Origin: Proteles cristata cristata
Lineage: Eukaryota > Chordata > Mammalia > Carnivora > Hyaenidae
Assembly: GCA_017311185.1 (NCBI GenBank)
Contig: JAESUZ010003490.1
Coordinates: 2,046,001-2,110,000 of the forward strand
DNA: 64,000 nt
Direction of reading: 5' to 3'
Part shown: one piece after another, positions 53,871 to 63,930 of the stretch
How positions within the stretch are numbered: position 1 is the stretch's first letter
How the letters are laid out: each line of letters begins with the position of its first letter
Made by a program: the position numbers and the translations under genes
The notes under the pieces: model-generated
Seen by the model: only the letters and a program-made list of their open reading frames with translations
Databases searched by the model: none
What the model was told of the DNA's origin: nothing

Positions 53871-55619
53871 ACTTCTTTCTCTCACTTGCTTAGAATGGTT
53901 TGCAACAGGCTTTCCTCTTAGGCACCACGGGGACCTCTCTTTTGTTCTCTTAAGCCTGATATGTTTAGATCTCTTGTTGAAACCTGATGCAGCTTGCCAG
54001 GTGCCTTGGGGTGGCCACCATGCCAAAATGCCTGTCCTTGGCACAACCCTGTTTTCAGCTTCTCAGATCTCCCCTGGCAAGAGTCTTGCAGGCACCCTCT
54101 AATTAGAGCCTGGAGAATTGGGGGCTATTTAAAACTCTTCTCACAGTGAAGGTAGTGCTCTGCTTTTGAAAACCATGCTCCTCAGTCATTAGGGAGGGGC
54201 TCATGATTACCTTTAGGAGAGGGCGAGGGGCGGGGCAGACGGGGCAGTGGCTGTGTTGGGTTCACGTGTGTGTCCTGGTTCCAAAACAGGTGGATTATCT
54301 TTTCTGTAGGGGATGCTTTGGAATAAAAGGCTCTTGTTTCAAGGTAACACAGGCCCAGAAGTGACCATGATCTTTGTGAGATGCCCTGATGTTTTGTTTC
54401 CGTAGTGAACACAGGGCATGTTAGGAAGGAACTTGGGGTAAACGTTTTGATCTGCCCCATTTCCTAGCTCCGGTCTTCCGACTTTTCTGAGCAGCTGAAA
54501 TGCCTTCTGGGGGGATGGTCTCTCTGCATGTTCTGCTTCCCGATTACCCTGCCCCCCCCCACCCTGTCTTCTCCTCCTTGGCCAGCGGCACCAGCTTCAG
54601 TGCTTGGAACCAGTAACTTAGGATGGCTCAGACTCCTCGGAGCCAAGGTGCATACTGGCAGCATCGGCAGAGCGCCTGGCTGGGGTGGCAGGGTGGGAGT
54701 GTGGGCAGATGGGGGGCGGGGTGCCGCTCTGCCCCTCATGGGCCTTTTCGCTCACAGCTCACGGTGGCCCTGGTGCCAGGATCAAGGGCTTACCCTTCAG
54801 CAGACCTCAGCAGTGTTCCTGCCAAGCACCCACATCAGTCAGTTTATTTTGAGTCTACCGTGGAGGGCAGTAACCCGCGTCTTCCTATTTCCTTTCTCTG
54901 TCACGAGGCCTGGCCAGGGGCCTCTCTCAGAGCACAGAGCTGTGCGGGGCAGTCGGAAAGACAGGGAGCGAATGAGTGAATGAACCCCAAGATTCTAGGG
55001 AGTCGGCTCTTAGAATAGCACATCGTGCGTAGCCGCAGTTCAGCAGAACGTTGACCCTGGCACGCAAAATAACTTTCAGATTAGTCGAGGTGCTGGAAGG
55101 CAGCCCAGGAGAACCGCTGGGGCAGAGGCAGCCAGCCTGGGGTTAAATGTTTGTGGCTGATCATTGACTCTGGATAAATCGAATGTAGGCATGGCATATA
55201 TCCTGATGCAGAACTCTGGCAGCCAGCAGATCTTGGCCTCCTGAGGGGCTCTTCGGGAGAGCCTGGGGGTCGGCTGGGGTGCACTTGGGCATGAGATTAT
55301 CAGAGAAGGTGCATGTTTGAGGAAAGGAGAAAAGGACTGAGATCATGGCTCTTGCTTTTGCAGAGAGGCAGTAGATGGGAGAGACCAGTGCCTGCCAATC
55401 CTTCCTTCCCATTCAGGAATCACTGAGCCTTCTGGCGGAGGAAGGTCAACACCATAGTGATGAGGAGGAGGATATTTTTTCACAGGACTGATCTAATGAT
55501 AGGAATTTGAAGCCTTCTTCCTGCCATCCTTGTAGCGTGGCAGCTTTGCCTCGTTTTTTTTCTCCCTGGAAGATGAATTCATAATAGTGGCCAGAAGGAG
55601 GATGCACATTGGTCTGAAA
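53871..55619. other. non-coding sequence, no feature recognised
   Basis: No gene or clear repeat. A TAATTAGAGCCTGG patch lies near 54,100. Open frames at 54,464-54,983 have no domain. Confidence 0.42.
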
Positions 55620-56200
55620 GTCATCATTATGCTCTTTTAAAACTTATTTTTCCTCCTCTGAGAACTGTATTAGTGTTGTAATTTGCTCCTGATACCACCT
55701 AAGCCAGTTGTGATTAAAGCTTTTTCTTTCTCTTCTTCTTTTTTTTTCTTTTTTTTAGCCAGGCTTGCCACCTGGAGTTTGCACATTAACGGAGATGAAA
55801 AGATAGTTTCTGATTTATAATGTTCCGAATTGCTTCAGTCCTTCATTTGTATTTCTCAACAGCATTTGTGTAGTAAAGTGAGATGCCCGCTCCATTGTTG
55901 GGGTCTCAGTAATCCCCATGAAGAACGGGGGAAGGATTTGTGAGACGTTCTCCATGAGCGTTGAAAGCTACGGACATGTGAAATCAGGACAATGTAAATG
56001 ACGGAGTATCTTTCTTCCCACAGCTATTTTTCACTATAGTGTTACTATTGTAGGTAGGCCCTCCGGGACCCTCTAAGGTCAAGAAATCAGGAAATAAAAA
56101 CCTTTTAGCATTTGACCTAATCGATAATGGAGGGTTTGCAAATATATGCGCTGGATGGGCAAGGGAAAAACTGCTTCCTGATAGATATTGAAGAAATGAC
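55620..56200. other. repeat-poor AT-leaning block, candidate regulatory DNA
   Basis: GTCATCATTATGCTCTTTTA, GTTGTGATTAAAGCTTTTTC, GATTTATAATGTTCCGAATT, ACCTAATCGATAATGGAGGG (a TAATCGATAA word) and CAAATATATGCG occur without a recognised repeat apart from a pyrimidine tract at about 55,720-55,758. Inference only. Confidence 0.3.
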
Positions 56201-57469
56201 AGTGGCAGCTGAAGAAGCAATACCTCTTCCCTACCATGGGACATGCCCTAGGGCCAGGCCCTGAGTGGGAGGGGCAGCCCATTTGGATTCCCAGTCTTTT
56301 TTGGAGTATCTTTGTTATTTTTCTCCTTTCTATCAGTTTTCTACTTTGGGGAGCTAAACATTAGGTAGAATGAGGCGCACCAGCATCAACCGGTCTGAGA
56401 AATGAAGCCCGCTGCGGACCCTATTGATGCAGAGGAGACCCAGAGTCCCGTGTCCTAGGGGGAAATGTCAGGTGCAATGCCAGACTCTTGTCCCAGCCAC
56501 GCCACCAAAATTCCAAGCGCCAGCCACCATGTTTGGAAGCCCGGGTGGGTGCCATGGAGACGTGGGGCGCAATCATTTTTTCCTCCACACCCTGCCTGTC
56601 TTCTCTGTGGTTTTGGGGGCCACGGCATCATTTGCATCTCCTAGACGGCAGGGGAGAGGAGTGAGTGCTGTCATCTCCCTGGGGATTTCTGATTCGTCTC
56701 ATGATATAATCTAGTTGTATAGTTGATCTACAGCAAAACAGAAGGAGGAGATGAACGAAATCATTGTTCTCACTTGCCACCTCCCGGTTCTTGTATTCTT
56801 TGATAGTTAAGTGCAGCAAAAATGTCAATAAAGAGGCTGGCCATTCAGACCTCTGCTGAAGTCAAGGAATGCATGCCGCGGACACAGTAACACCTTCCAG
56901 GTGGAACTCTGACCCAGATGGGCATCGTTGCCCTGCCTGCATTTTGAGACATGCCGTGTTTGATGAGATTTCTGTTCCTTTGCCCTCTGATCATGTGAGA
57001 TCCCAAGTTAGGCGGGAAATAGTCTTGAGCAGACTGAAGATCTGTCTCCCTATGGGGAACAGGCAGGTATCAGCGGTCAGATCTTCCAGTCTGCCCACTG
57101 GTATTTGTGAAACTTTTGTTAGCCACCCGAACCACAGCCAGCAGGTAGGCCCCCCTGTTCCTACCACTGGGGGCATTTTCGTGCCCTGTATGTGTGGGTG
57201 TGAAAGTGATGGGCACGTTCCCAAGGCCTGTCCCAGTGTCACCTAGCACTGTGACACAGAATGAGCAGCAGAAATTGAATCCCCCTTTGCAGACGAAGAA
57301 ACAAGCCTTTTGGAGAAGATAGGAAGTTTGCACATGTCTGCAAGCTGGTGCTCCGGGCAAGGCCCCTTACCACAAGTCGTATGCTCTTGACGCCTTGCCA
57401 TTTGCCTCTGGTCTCTCTCTGTGGCTTCCAGGAGCACGTCTGGTTTTCACAACCACCTCCCAAGATATG
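56201..57469. other. non-coding sequence, no feature recognised
   Basis: No gene. A possible antisense MIR remnant lies at about 57,280-57,340 (CCTTTGCAGACGAAGAAACA). The rest is unassigned. Confidence 0.42.
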
Positions 57470-57595
57470 GCAGTAGGGTCATTATAATACCCATCTCTAC
57501 AGATAAGGAAACCGAGGATCAGAGGGGGTAAGTAACAGAGTAATCACTCTTATCAGAACCCGTGCATTTGCTGTCTCCTCCACACCACCTGTGGT
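57470..57595 (-). repeat. MIR SINE, antisense
   Basis: CATTATAATACCCATCTCTA, CAGATAAGGAAACCGAGGAT, CAGAGGGGGTAAGTAACAGA and CAGAACCCGTGCATTTGCTG match antisense MIR with a deletion after the TAAGTAA block. Confidence 0.75.
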
Positions 57596-58024
57596 ACGTA
57601 GAAGGGGCATTAAGACATAGTCTGCCGACTTTATAGAGAAGGTGACTCTAAGACTAAGCCTTGGTTTACAATTTGCCTAAATTTTCTTGGCTGTCTGGGC
57701 CCCCGTGTCCAGAAGTCCCCTTGCCGCAGCAACACCTCGCCAGAGCCCAGTGCTGTTTTAGTCCTTTTCGGGGGCCAGACTAGGCCTAGAGTAGGGTTTG
57801 GGGCCAGAGAAGTGGAGGAGGTAGAGGGTCTAGAAGGACTGATGTGATGGGAACGAGGCCAGTGGCCAAATGAGGACCTGCCCTTGGCCTGAGAAGTGAA
57901 AATTGCATCCTTCGCCTTACTGGGAATGTTGTTTTTCCCAGGAATTATCGTACCCCGAGTGCCCTGCAGTGCTGGTCACTGTGCCAGCACCTGCCCCTTC
58001 CTCCCGGCAACACAGAGATGTAGG
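57596..58024. other. non-coding sequence, no feature recognised
   Basis: Mixed composition; no gene or clear repeat. Confidence 0.42.
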
Positions 58025-58110
58025 ACCCTCTGCCTCTCTCTGCAGTTGGAGAAACTGAGGCTCAGTGAGTTCGAGCACCTTGTCCTGGGCCACATGCCCA
58101 GGGCCACCCT
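58025..58110 (-). repeat. MIR fragment, antisense
   Basis: CTGCAGTTGGAGAAACTGAG, GCTCAGTGAGTTCGAGCACC and TTGTCCTGGGCCACATGCCC parallel antisense MIR 'AGATGAGGAAACTGAGGCTCAGAGAGGTTAAG..TTGCCCAAGGTCACACAGC'. Confidence 0.55.
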
Positions 58111-58114
58111 GGCC

Positions 58115-58445
58115 AGGGCACCCAATCATTCAGCAAACGCTCCTTGGGCACATGGCATGTGCCAGGTCCTGTCTCTGGACACCAGGGACACATCAGTGAA
58201 CAGAACAGACACAGACCCTAGTCCATGTGGAGCTGAATTCACGCGGAGGGAGCCATGATGGTAAACAGCGAATAGAACAAGGAAGTAAATCATATAGCAC
58301 GTTAAAAATGAAAAGAATCATTTAGAAGGAACAGCAGCAGAGCAAGGTGAGGGGGACAGGGGCAGACCGGGAGCACTGGGGTGGGTTGCAGTTGTATGCC
58401 AGGTGGTCAGACTGAGTGCAGGGAGAGGGCTTGAAGGAGGCAAGG
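58115..58445 (-). mobile_element. LINE-2 (L2) 3' end, antisense
   Basis: CAATCATTCAGCAAACGCTC, GGCATGTGCCAGGTCCTGTC, ACACATCAGTGAACAGAACA, CAGACCCTAGTCCATGTGGA and GCTGAATTC match antisense L2. TCATATAGCACGTTAAAAAT with GCCAGGTGGTCAGACTGAGT lies further in. Confidence 0.72.
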
Positions 58446-59489
58446 GAGTGGCCACACCACATCTACTCTGTGTCTGGCCCGGTGCCTACTTTCGAGAAAG
58501 AAGGGGAGGCCCACGGCGGGGATGGCTTGGCCAGGGTCCTCCACTGAGTCAGTGCCTAAACCACATTGAAAACATGGAGTTCCCACAGCTATGTTGGAAA
58601 GTCCCCTTCTGCTTCTCTGTTTCCCCTGCACATCTCTGACTTTGTCCTCCCGACCAGTCTCCCATCCCCACCCCCAAGCTGCCATGATTGGTTTCCACTG
58701 TCGTCTACAGCCCGGCCTCTGAAGGCCTTGCTCTTCAACCTTTGGTGACATGGACTGCTGGTGATCCCACACGAGCCTCAAAGTCTTCTCTACCTTCCGA
58801 AGCCCCAGATTGCTTCTTCCCCCGTATAAACACACATCCCTCCACCCCCGCCTCCTGGCACCCCGAGTGGGGAATTGACGTTTTTTTACTTGAAGAGATC
58901 TGCCGCTGTCATTTTTGATATCTTCTGTTTTTGTATGCAGGAGCGCAGAGCACAATTAGAATACAGTTATATATCCTCATAGTTATTAAAGCTTGGATTA
59001 ACATGACATAAAGTTTTGTCTGGGGAGTCTTTTGCTATGGCTCAGGGAGCATTTTTTGTGACAGTAATAGGCTACAGTTAATATACTTGAATGATACTAG
59101 AATCTGTGTTATAAGGCAGAACAAAAGGGGTTTATCTGAAGCTGAATTACAAAGGTGGAATTATCACGGCAAACGATCCACAGAGATCCGGCCTTAATTA
59201 TTGTCACTTGTGTCATTTCGACATAAGACGGGTAGTCACTGGAGCCGAGTAGCAGGAGGGCTAGCTTGTCGGTCACCAGTGACTTCCCGGACCCCCTCCC
59301 TCCTCCCGAGCTGGGCTGGCCATTTGTCCTGCGGATCCACAGACTCCGGGACCTTTTGTCATCCGTTGGCTGTGGGATGCTCCCAGGTTTTAGGTTTCTG
59401 CCAGGTAGTTTTAATGACTCCCCTGTCCCCAGGTGAACAGCCCCATCGCTTAGCCCCCCGTTTAGGTCCCTGGCCCTCCCAGCCCTGTC
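58446..59489. other. non-coding sequence, partly AT-leaning
   Basis: No gene or clear repeat. AT-leaning repeat-free DNA at 58,930-59,100 (AGAATACAGTTATATATCCT, GTTATTAAAGCTTGGATTAA). Open frames at 58,407-58,955 (minus) and 59,109-59,561 (minus) lack domains. Confidence 0.4.
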
Positions 59490-59680
59490 ACACCATCCAC
59501 GAAGCTGATGAACGCGCTTGATACATTGATTGCATTTTCTCGGCTGCAGTGCCGCCTCCACCTTCCAGAGCCTAATTGTTTTGACAAGTGGAGGAGGCGC
59601 GCTAATGTGCTCCGGCAGCCATTTGGTGGCAGAGCCCGGCTGTGGCTAGCCCAGGTGCTTGGCTGTGGGTGGCCGCCGCC
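59490..59680. other. repeat-free block, candidate regulatory DNA
   Basis: ACATTGATTGCATTTTCTCG, GAGCCTAATTGTTTTGACAA, GGAGGCGCGCTAATGTGCTC and CCATTTGGTGGCAG (59,619-59,632, CTCF-like at 12 of 14 core positions). No repeat is recognised; regulatory role inferred. Confidence 0.35.
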
Positions 59681-60114
59681 CCGTGTGCTCCCAGAGGACG
59701 GGGCTGGGGGTGGGCGCAGTAGTGCCCTGGGCAGCCCTTCTCCCCGGCTCCGAGTCTCGTCAGGGCATCCGTCTTCCTCTGGGGTTGAGTCAGGTCTGGG
59801 GGGCACGGACCACAATCATCCTTTTCTGGCTTGTTTTCTGCTTTTTGGATTCTCCAGCTGCCAGGTATACAGTTACAACTTGTGCTGGGAGCAGCTTTCA
59901 GCCCTCATCGCACCTTTACTGTTAGCTCAGACCACGTCACGTGGTCCAGGCACTGTCATCGGCCCTTTGCAGTCGGTAGGGCTCTTCCTGTCCAGCCGTT
60001 CCTCTGAGAGGTGGTTGCCCTGGTGCTTTGGGAAGAGCCACTCTGCAGTTCCCCATCGTGGAGCGAGAAAGGAACAGGGCTGCACTGGGCAGCTGAGTGC
60101 ACCAGGAAGTGGAG
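59681..60114. other. non-coding sequence, no gene
   Basis: Holds most of the longest open frame of the window (59,508-60,341, plus, 277 codons), which has no recognisable domain and runs on into a MIR and a MITE; treated as chance. Confidence 0.45.
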
Positions 60115-60235
60115 GCAGAGGCTGTGCTTCCTCGGAATGGAGAGGCTCAGGGACGTGGAAGACCTTGCTCAAGGTTAAGTGGACAGGATTTGAGACTAGC
60201 CTTCTGGCCTCTGAAGGCCATGCTTTTCAGCTAGA
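60115..60235 (-). repeat. MIR fragment, antisense
   Basis: GGAATGGAGAGGCTCAGGGA, GACCTTGCTCAAGGTTAAGT, GGACAGGATTTGAGACTAGC and CTGAAGGCCATGCTTTTCAG follow antisense MIR order. Confidence 0.65.
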
Positions 60236-60237
60236 CC

Positions 60238-60375
60238 TGCACTTATCTAAAATGCAGATTCCTGGGCCCCACTCTAGAACTACTAAGTCATGCTCTCAGA
60301 AGGTGACTCGGGACTGTGCATTTACCAGGGTCACCTGGTGATCCGTGTACATGTGGATGGTTGAAGATCATGGCT
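60238..60375 (+). mobile_element. hAT-Charlie-type MITE fragment, sense
   Basis: AATGCAGATTCCTGGGCCCC, ACTCTAGAACTACTAAGTCA, GACTGTGCATTTACCAGGGT and CACCTGGTGATCCGTGTACA match the family also present at 48,060. Both inverted-repeat ends are lost or eroded. Confidence 0.62.
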
Positions 60376-60726
60376 TCGTTGGACAGGTTCTCAGGGAAGC
60401 CAGTGAGGAGTTCAGACACCAGGTGCCCTGAAATACTCCCTATTTTAGGGGTGCTGGTCTGTGGTACCTTGTATACCCCACAGGGCTGGGGTGACGGGAG
60501 GTAAGAGTGATGGCCTTGCATTACATTGGAGCTATAGGGATCATGGGCAATTTCCTACATGTCCCCCATTTTATGAACAAGAGAAGAGACTCAGTGGAGA
60601 TCCGTGCACACCTTCATGGCAGAGCCAGCCCTGCTAATTATGACCCCTGCACCTGATGAAAAATAAATGGCCATTGCCCCTTTGCCTGTCCGTTGCTAAG
60701 ATAATTTTAAAGATGGTTTGGTTTTA
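60376..60726. other. non-coding sequence, no feature recognised
   Basis: No gene or clear repeat. TAAGATAATTTTAAAGATGG at the right end is the SINE's target site. Confidence 0.42.
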
Positions 60727-60946
60727 GGGGCGCCTGGGTGGCTTAGTCGGTTAAGCGTCCGACTTTCGCTTAGGTCATGATCTCGCGGTTCGTGGGTTCA
60801 AGCCCCGCGTCGGGCTCTGTGCTGACTGCCAGCTCAGAGCCTGGAGCCTGTTTCAGAGTCTGTGTCTCCCTCTCTCTCTGACCCTCCCCTGTTCACGCTG
60901 TCTCTCTCTCTCTCTAGAAATAAATAAAAATATTAAAAAAAAAAAA
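60727..60946 (+). mobile_element. young feliform CAN-SINE, sense (CTTAG/CTAG cohort)
   Basis: Head GGGGCGCCTGGGTGGCTTAG, CCGACTTTCGCTTAGGTCAT, B-box GTGGGTTCAAGCCCCGCGTC, GTGCTGACTGCCAGCTCAGA, CCTGTTTCAGAGTCTGTGTC and tail CTCTAGAAATAAATAAAAAT with an A run. The 18-base target-site duplication (AAAGATGGTTTGGTTTTA at 60,709-60,726; same with one C at 60,947-60,964) and the preserved CpGs mark a recent insertion. Confidence 0.98.
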
Positions 60947-61806
60947 AAAGACGGTTTGGTTTTAATTAGAATAAACACAGTATTTGTCTTGCTGCAAAAA
61001 GCCCTTCAAAGAGGGGGGAAAAAATCTCAATACCCCAATTATGCCAAAGCATTCCCAGTTCTATCCAGGAGTAATTAAAAAATACAGCTGACGCTTGTTC
61101 TCTTGCTTGTTTTTAAATGAATAGCTAAGTATCTGTCAAGATGATGAGCGCCTAGGCCGCTGACGGCCTTACAATCTCAATTTGCTCCTAGGAAGTACGG
61201 TGATGGGAATAGGAGAGTCGTGGTTCTGAGCCACGAGGCACCTGGCCACCCCGGCATGCTCATTCTGTGGTTGGTGGAGAGATCTCCCCCACCCAGTACG
61301 GAGAGTGAGTGGAAGGCCACACTCTTCAGAAATGTTCTTCAGACGTTCTTCAGAAATGTCGCAGCAATTCTCAGCTTTGCCTGTGGGCTGATGAGGTGGG
61401 GGAGCTGCCTTGCACCACACAGGGAGACTCGACTCCTCTACACAACTTAGGGCTCATGGCCTTGAGGGTCTCTGCGGAATGTTCGCCTGGCTCTGTTGTG
61501 GGAAGAGTCTCCTGTTGCAAGGCACTGTTGAATTAGTTCATGGAATCGTGTTTCTAAAAGTATGCTACCAGGTGAATTGAGATACCATTTCACAGATTGA
61601 CACCGTTCGTTTGGTGACAGTTGGGCTTTTTTTCACAGAGGCTGAAAAGAAATCTGTCTGCATTCTCCCCACCCTGACGTACATACTTTGCCAAAGACAA
61701 AATCAAGGGCAGATTTGAACAGGAAATCACGGTAAAAGTTATTATAGCATCAGTAGCTCTTAATATTTACCTCTCAAGTTCCAGCATGTTTTCACATGTG
61801 TGGTGT
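60947..61806. other. non-coding sequence, no gene
   Basis: A repeat-free patch at 61,060-61,200 (TTTTTAAATGAATAGCTAAG, GTATCTGTCAAGATGATGAG) may be regulatory. No exon is supported. Confidence 0.4.
61326..61361. repeat. short imperfect direct repeats
   Basis: CTTCAGAAATGTTCTTCAGA followed by CGTTCTTCAGAAATGTC: the word GTTCTTCAGA occurs twice and CTTCAGAAATGT twice in 36 bases. Confidence 0.7.
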
Positions 61807-62309
61807 TCCGGTTATCTGTTGGTGTATAACAAATCACCCTGAAACCTCCTGGCTTAAAACAACAATCATTACATTATCTCTCATGGTTTCTGTGGATCAG
61901 GAATCTGGGAGGAGCTCATCTGAGTGGTTCTGAGTGGGGGGTCTCATGAGGTTGTGGTCAGACCATGGCTGGCACAACAGAAGGCTGGCCAAGCATCTCC
62001 GTCTCTCTCTTTGTGTGGTCTCAGGGCTTCTCCACCTGGTCTGTCTTCATGAGCTAGTTTGAGCTTCCTCACATCATGGTGGTCTCGGGGCAGCCCAATT
62101 CCTTAGATGGTAGCTGGGATCTTCAGCATAAGCATTGGAGCAAATGAGGCAGAAGTGGCTTTGCCTTTTCTGACCTGGCCTTGAAAGTCATAGAACTTAA
62201 GTGAGTCACAAACTCACGTAGGATAAAGGAGAGGGGGTAGAGTCCTCAGCTCTTGATTAGAGGTTGGGCATGTGCCCTCTTGGTAGGACAGTGTTTGGCC
62301 ACCACTGTT
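61807..62309 (-). mobile_element. MLT1-type solo LTR (ERVL-MaLR), antisense
   Basis: GGTTATCTGTTGGTGTATAA, CAAATCACCCTGAAACCTCC, TGGCTTAAAACAACAATCAT, TTTCTGTGGATCAGGAATCT and GGTTCTGAGTGGGGGGTCTC. AACTTAAGTGAGTCACAAAC follows and it ends in ACAGTGTTTGGCCACCACTG. This is the reverse of older MLT1 LTRs that begin 'TGTGGTAGATTGCAAAAATGGCC' and end 'TTTTAAGCCACTAAGTTTTGGGGTAATTTGTTACA'. Confidence 0.75.
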
Positions 62310-62474
62310 AGGTGAGGAAGGGCCACCTGGGTAGGAACAGTGTGTGTGATGGCCAGGCTTTCCCCAGAGCTCTGTCTTGTCAGCTCTTATGACAAGTGCA
62401 CTCAGAGGAGGACAAGCTTGGCTGGGGTCTTTATATAAAAAGACTAATCAATAATAATAATACTAGCAGCATCA

Positions 62475-62684
62475 TGGGGCGTCTGGGTGGCTTAGTCGGT
62501 TAAGCGTCCTACTTTCGCTTAGGTCATGATCTCGCGGTTCATGGGTTCGAGCCCGCGTCCGGCTCTGTGCTGACTGCCAGCTCAGAGCCTGGAGCCTGTT
62601 TCAGTCTGTGACTCCCTCTCTCTCTGACCCTCCCCTGCTCATGCTGTCTCTCTCTCTCTCCTAGAAATAAATAAAAACATTAAT
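62475..62684 (+). mobile_element. young feliform CAN-SINE, sense, 25-bp perfect target-site duplication
   Basis: Head GGGGCGTCTGGGTGGCTTAG, CTACTTTCGCTTAGGTCATG, GTGCTGACTGCCAGCTCAGA, CCTGTTTCAGTCTGTGACTC and CTCCTAGAAATAAATAAAAA. The 25-base direct repeat ending TAATACTAGCAGCATCA is identical at 62,450-62,474 and 62,685-62,709. It includes an AAT microsatellite, so part of the length may reflect slippage. Confidence 0.98.
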
Positions 62685-62734
62685 AATAATAATAATACTA
62701 GCAGCATCAGAAGCCAACCTCATTTGTATATTTC

Positions 62735-62890
62735 CACCTCATCTAGTATCATTTCTTTCTCCCTTAAGCACTTTGCATTAACTGAGATTCAGGGAGTTAA
62801 GTAATGTGTTCTGTTGCCTGCCTAAGGTCACCGTGTGCCTCCTGCATGTCAGATGTGAAGCCAGGTCCCTTTACCACTCTGCTCATGTCT
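62735..62890 (-). repeat. MIR SINE, antisense
   Basis: CTTAAGCACTTTGCATTAAC, GAGATTCAGGGAGTTAAGTA, TGCCTAAGGTCACCGTGTGC and TGAAGCCAGGTCCCTTTACC follow antisense MIR order. Confidence 0.68.
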
Positions 62891-63699
62891 GCAGTGGCTG
62901 GCGTGGAGCCGTGGTCTAGAGGACCAGCCAGGCACCTCTGCAGGAGTGTCTGCTGGGCTGGGCTGAGCTGAACATCTTTGCCAGAAGCGTCAGAAACAAA
63001 CGTGGTTTTTACGTGTGCACTGCCGCACACGCACAGCCAGAAGCTCTTGTGTTATCATCTAGTTTAGAGCGACGGGAGGAAGCTCCATCAACAAGGACCC
63101 TACTTGCTCTCCATCTGCCTCCCTCCCTCCTCCCTTGGCCATGGGGGGTTAAGGGGCCTGTGTCAGTCCCTGATGGTGGCTCTGCCTCCACACTGCCCTG
63201 CCCTGCCCTCTTCAGCCTGTGCTCACAGGGCTGGGACGTTCCTCCCCACCTCTCAGTGCCTCAGACAGATTCCGGCATGCTCAGGAAAGTTACTCGGGGT
63301 GACAAGATGAACCTGTGACAGATGTGTGTGCGTTTGCAGACTCACTCCCCTCCATTACTGGCTGTGTGGGTCCGAGTCTGAGGACGGCCACGACGCCTGG
63401 AGGGCTTTCGTCCTACAGCCCCCTCAAGAAAGCCTCCCCTCCCAGCTAACGGCCATTGCAGAGCATGGGGTGTGCACGTGCCTGCCATGGGGTAGGACCT
63501 GTCCAGGGACCCTCTGGGAGGGACCCTGGAGGAAAGGCCAGGGAGGGTGAAGAGGAGAACAGCTAAGAGTCAACAGTTAGTGTTTACCACATTTTCTGCA
63601 TACACCACATGACACCTCATGACGCATGCATGTTGACACCTCACTTCTTACTGCGGGGTGGCTGGCTGAGCACTCCTTTACCCATGGTACAGGGTGCCA
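62891..63699. other. non-coding sequence, no feature recognised
   Basis: GC-mixed DNA with no exon, RNA gene or clear repeat. Open frames at 63,013-63,318 have no domain. Confidence 0.42.
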
Positions 63700-63930
63700 T
63701 GGTGAGGAGTTGAGGAGCGTGGACCCCGACGTCCACTGTGGGGTTTAAATGAAGGCACTGCTCCCCCTAAGTAGGGTGGGTGTGGCCAAGCGGCTGAATC
63801 CTCTAGACCTCAGCTTCAGCACTGATGCATGGAGATGATAACAGTACCTCCCTGAGAGGGTAAGGGAGAGAATTCAAGCAGACCACGGCATAAAATGAGT
63901 AGCGTGGTGTTGGGGTGCAGTGATTGGGTA
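63700..63930 (+). repeat. MIR SINE, sense
   Basis: GAGGAGTTGAGGAGCGTGGA, CTAGACCTCAGCTTCAGCAC, TGATGCATGGAGATGATAAC, AGTACCTCCCTGAGAGGGTA and AGGGAGAGAATTCAAGCAGA match MIR from head to core. Confidence 0.72.

Noticed and set aside
59508..60341. Longest open reading frame, 277 codons, plus strand
   Set aside because: No recognisable domain or codon signal. It runs through a regulatory-looking block, a MIR fragment and a hAT MITE, so it is best explained by chance.
3429..62684. tRNA-gene-like A-box and B-box words at twelve places
   Set aside because: They are parts of tRNA-Lys-derived SINEs, not tRNA genes; no cloverleaf acceptor stem closes.
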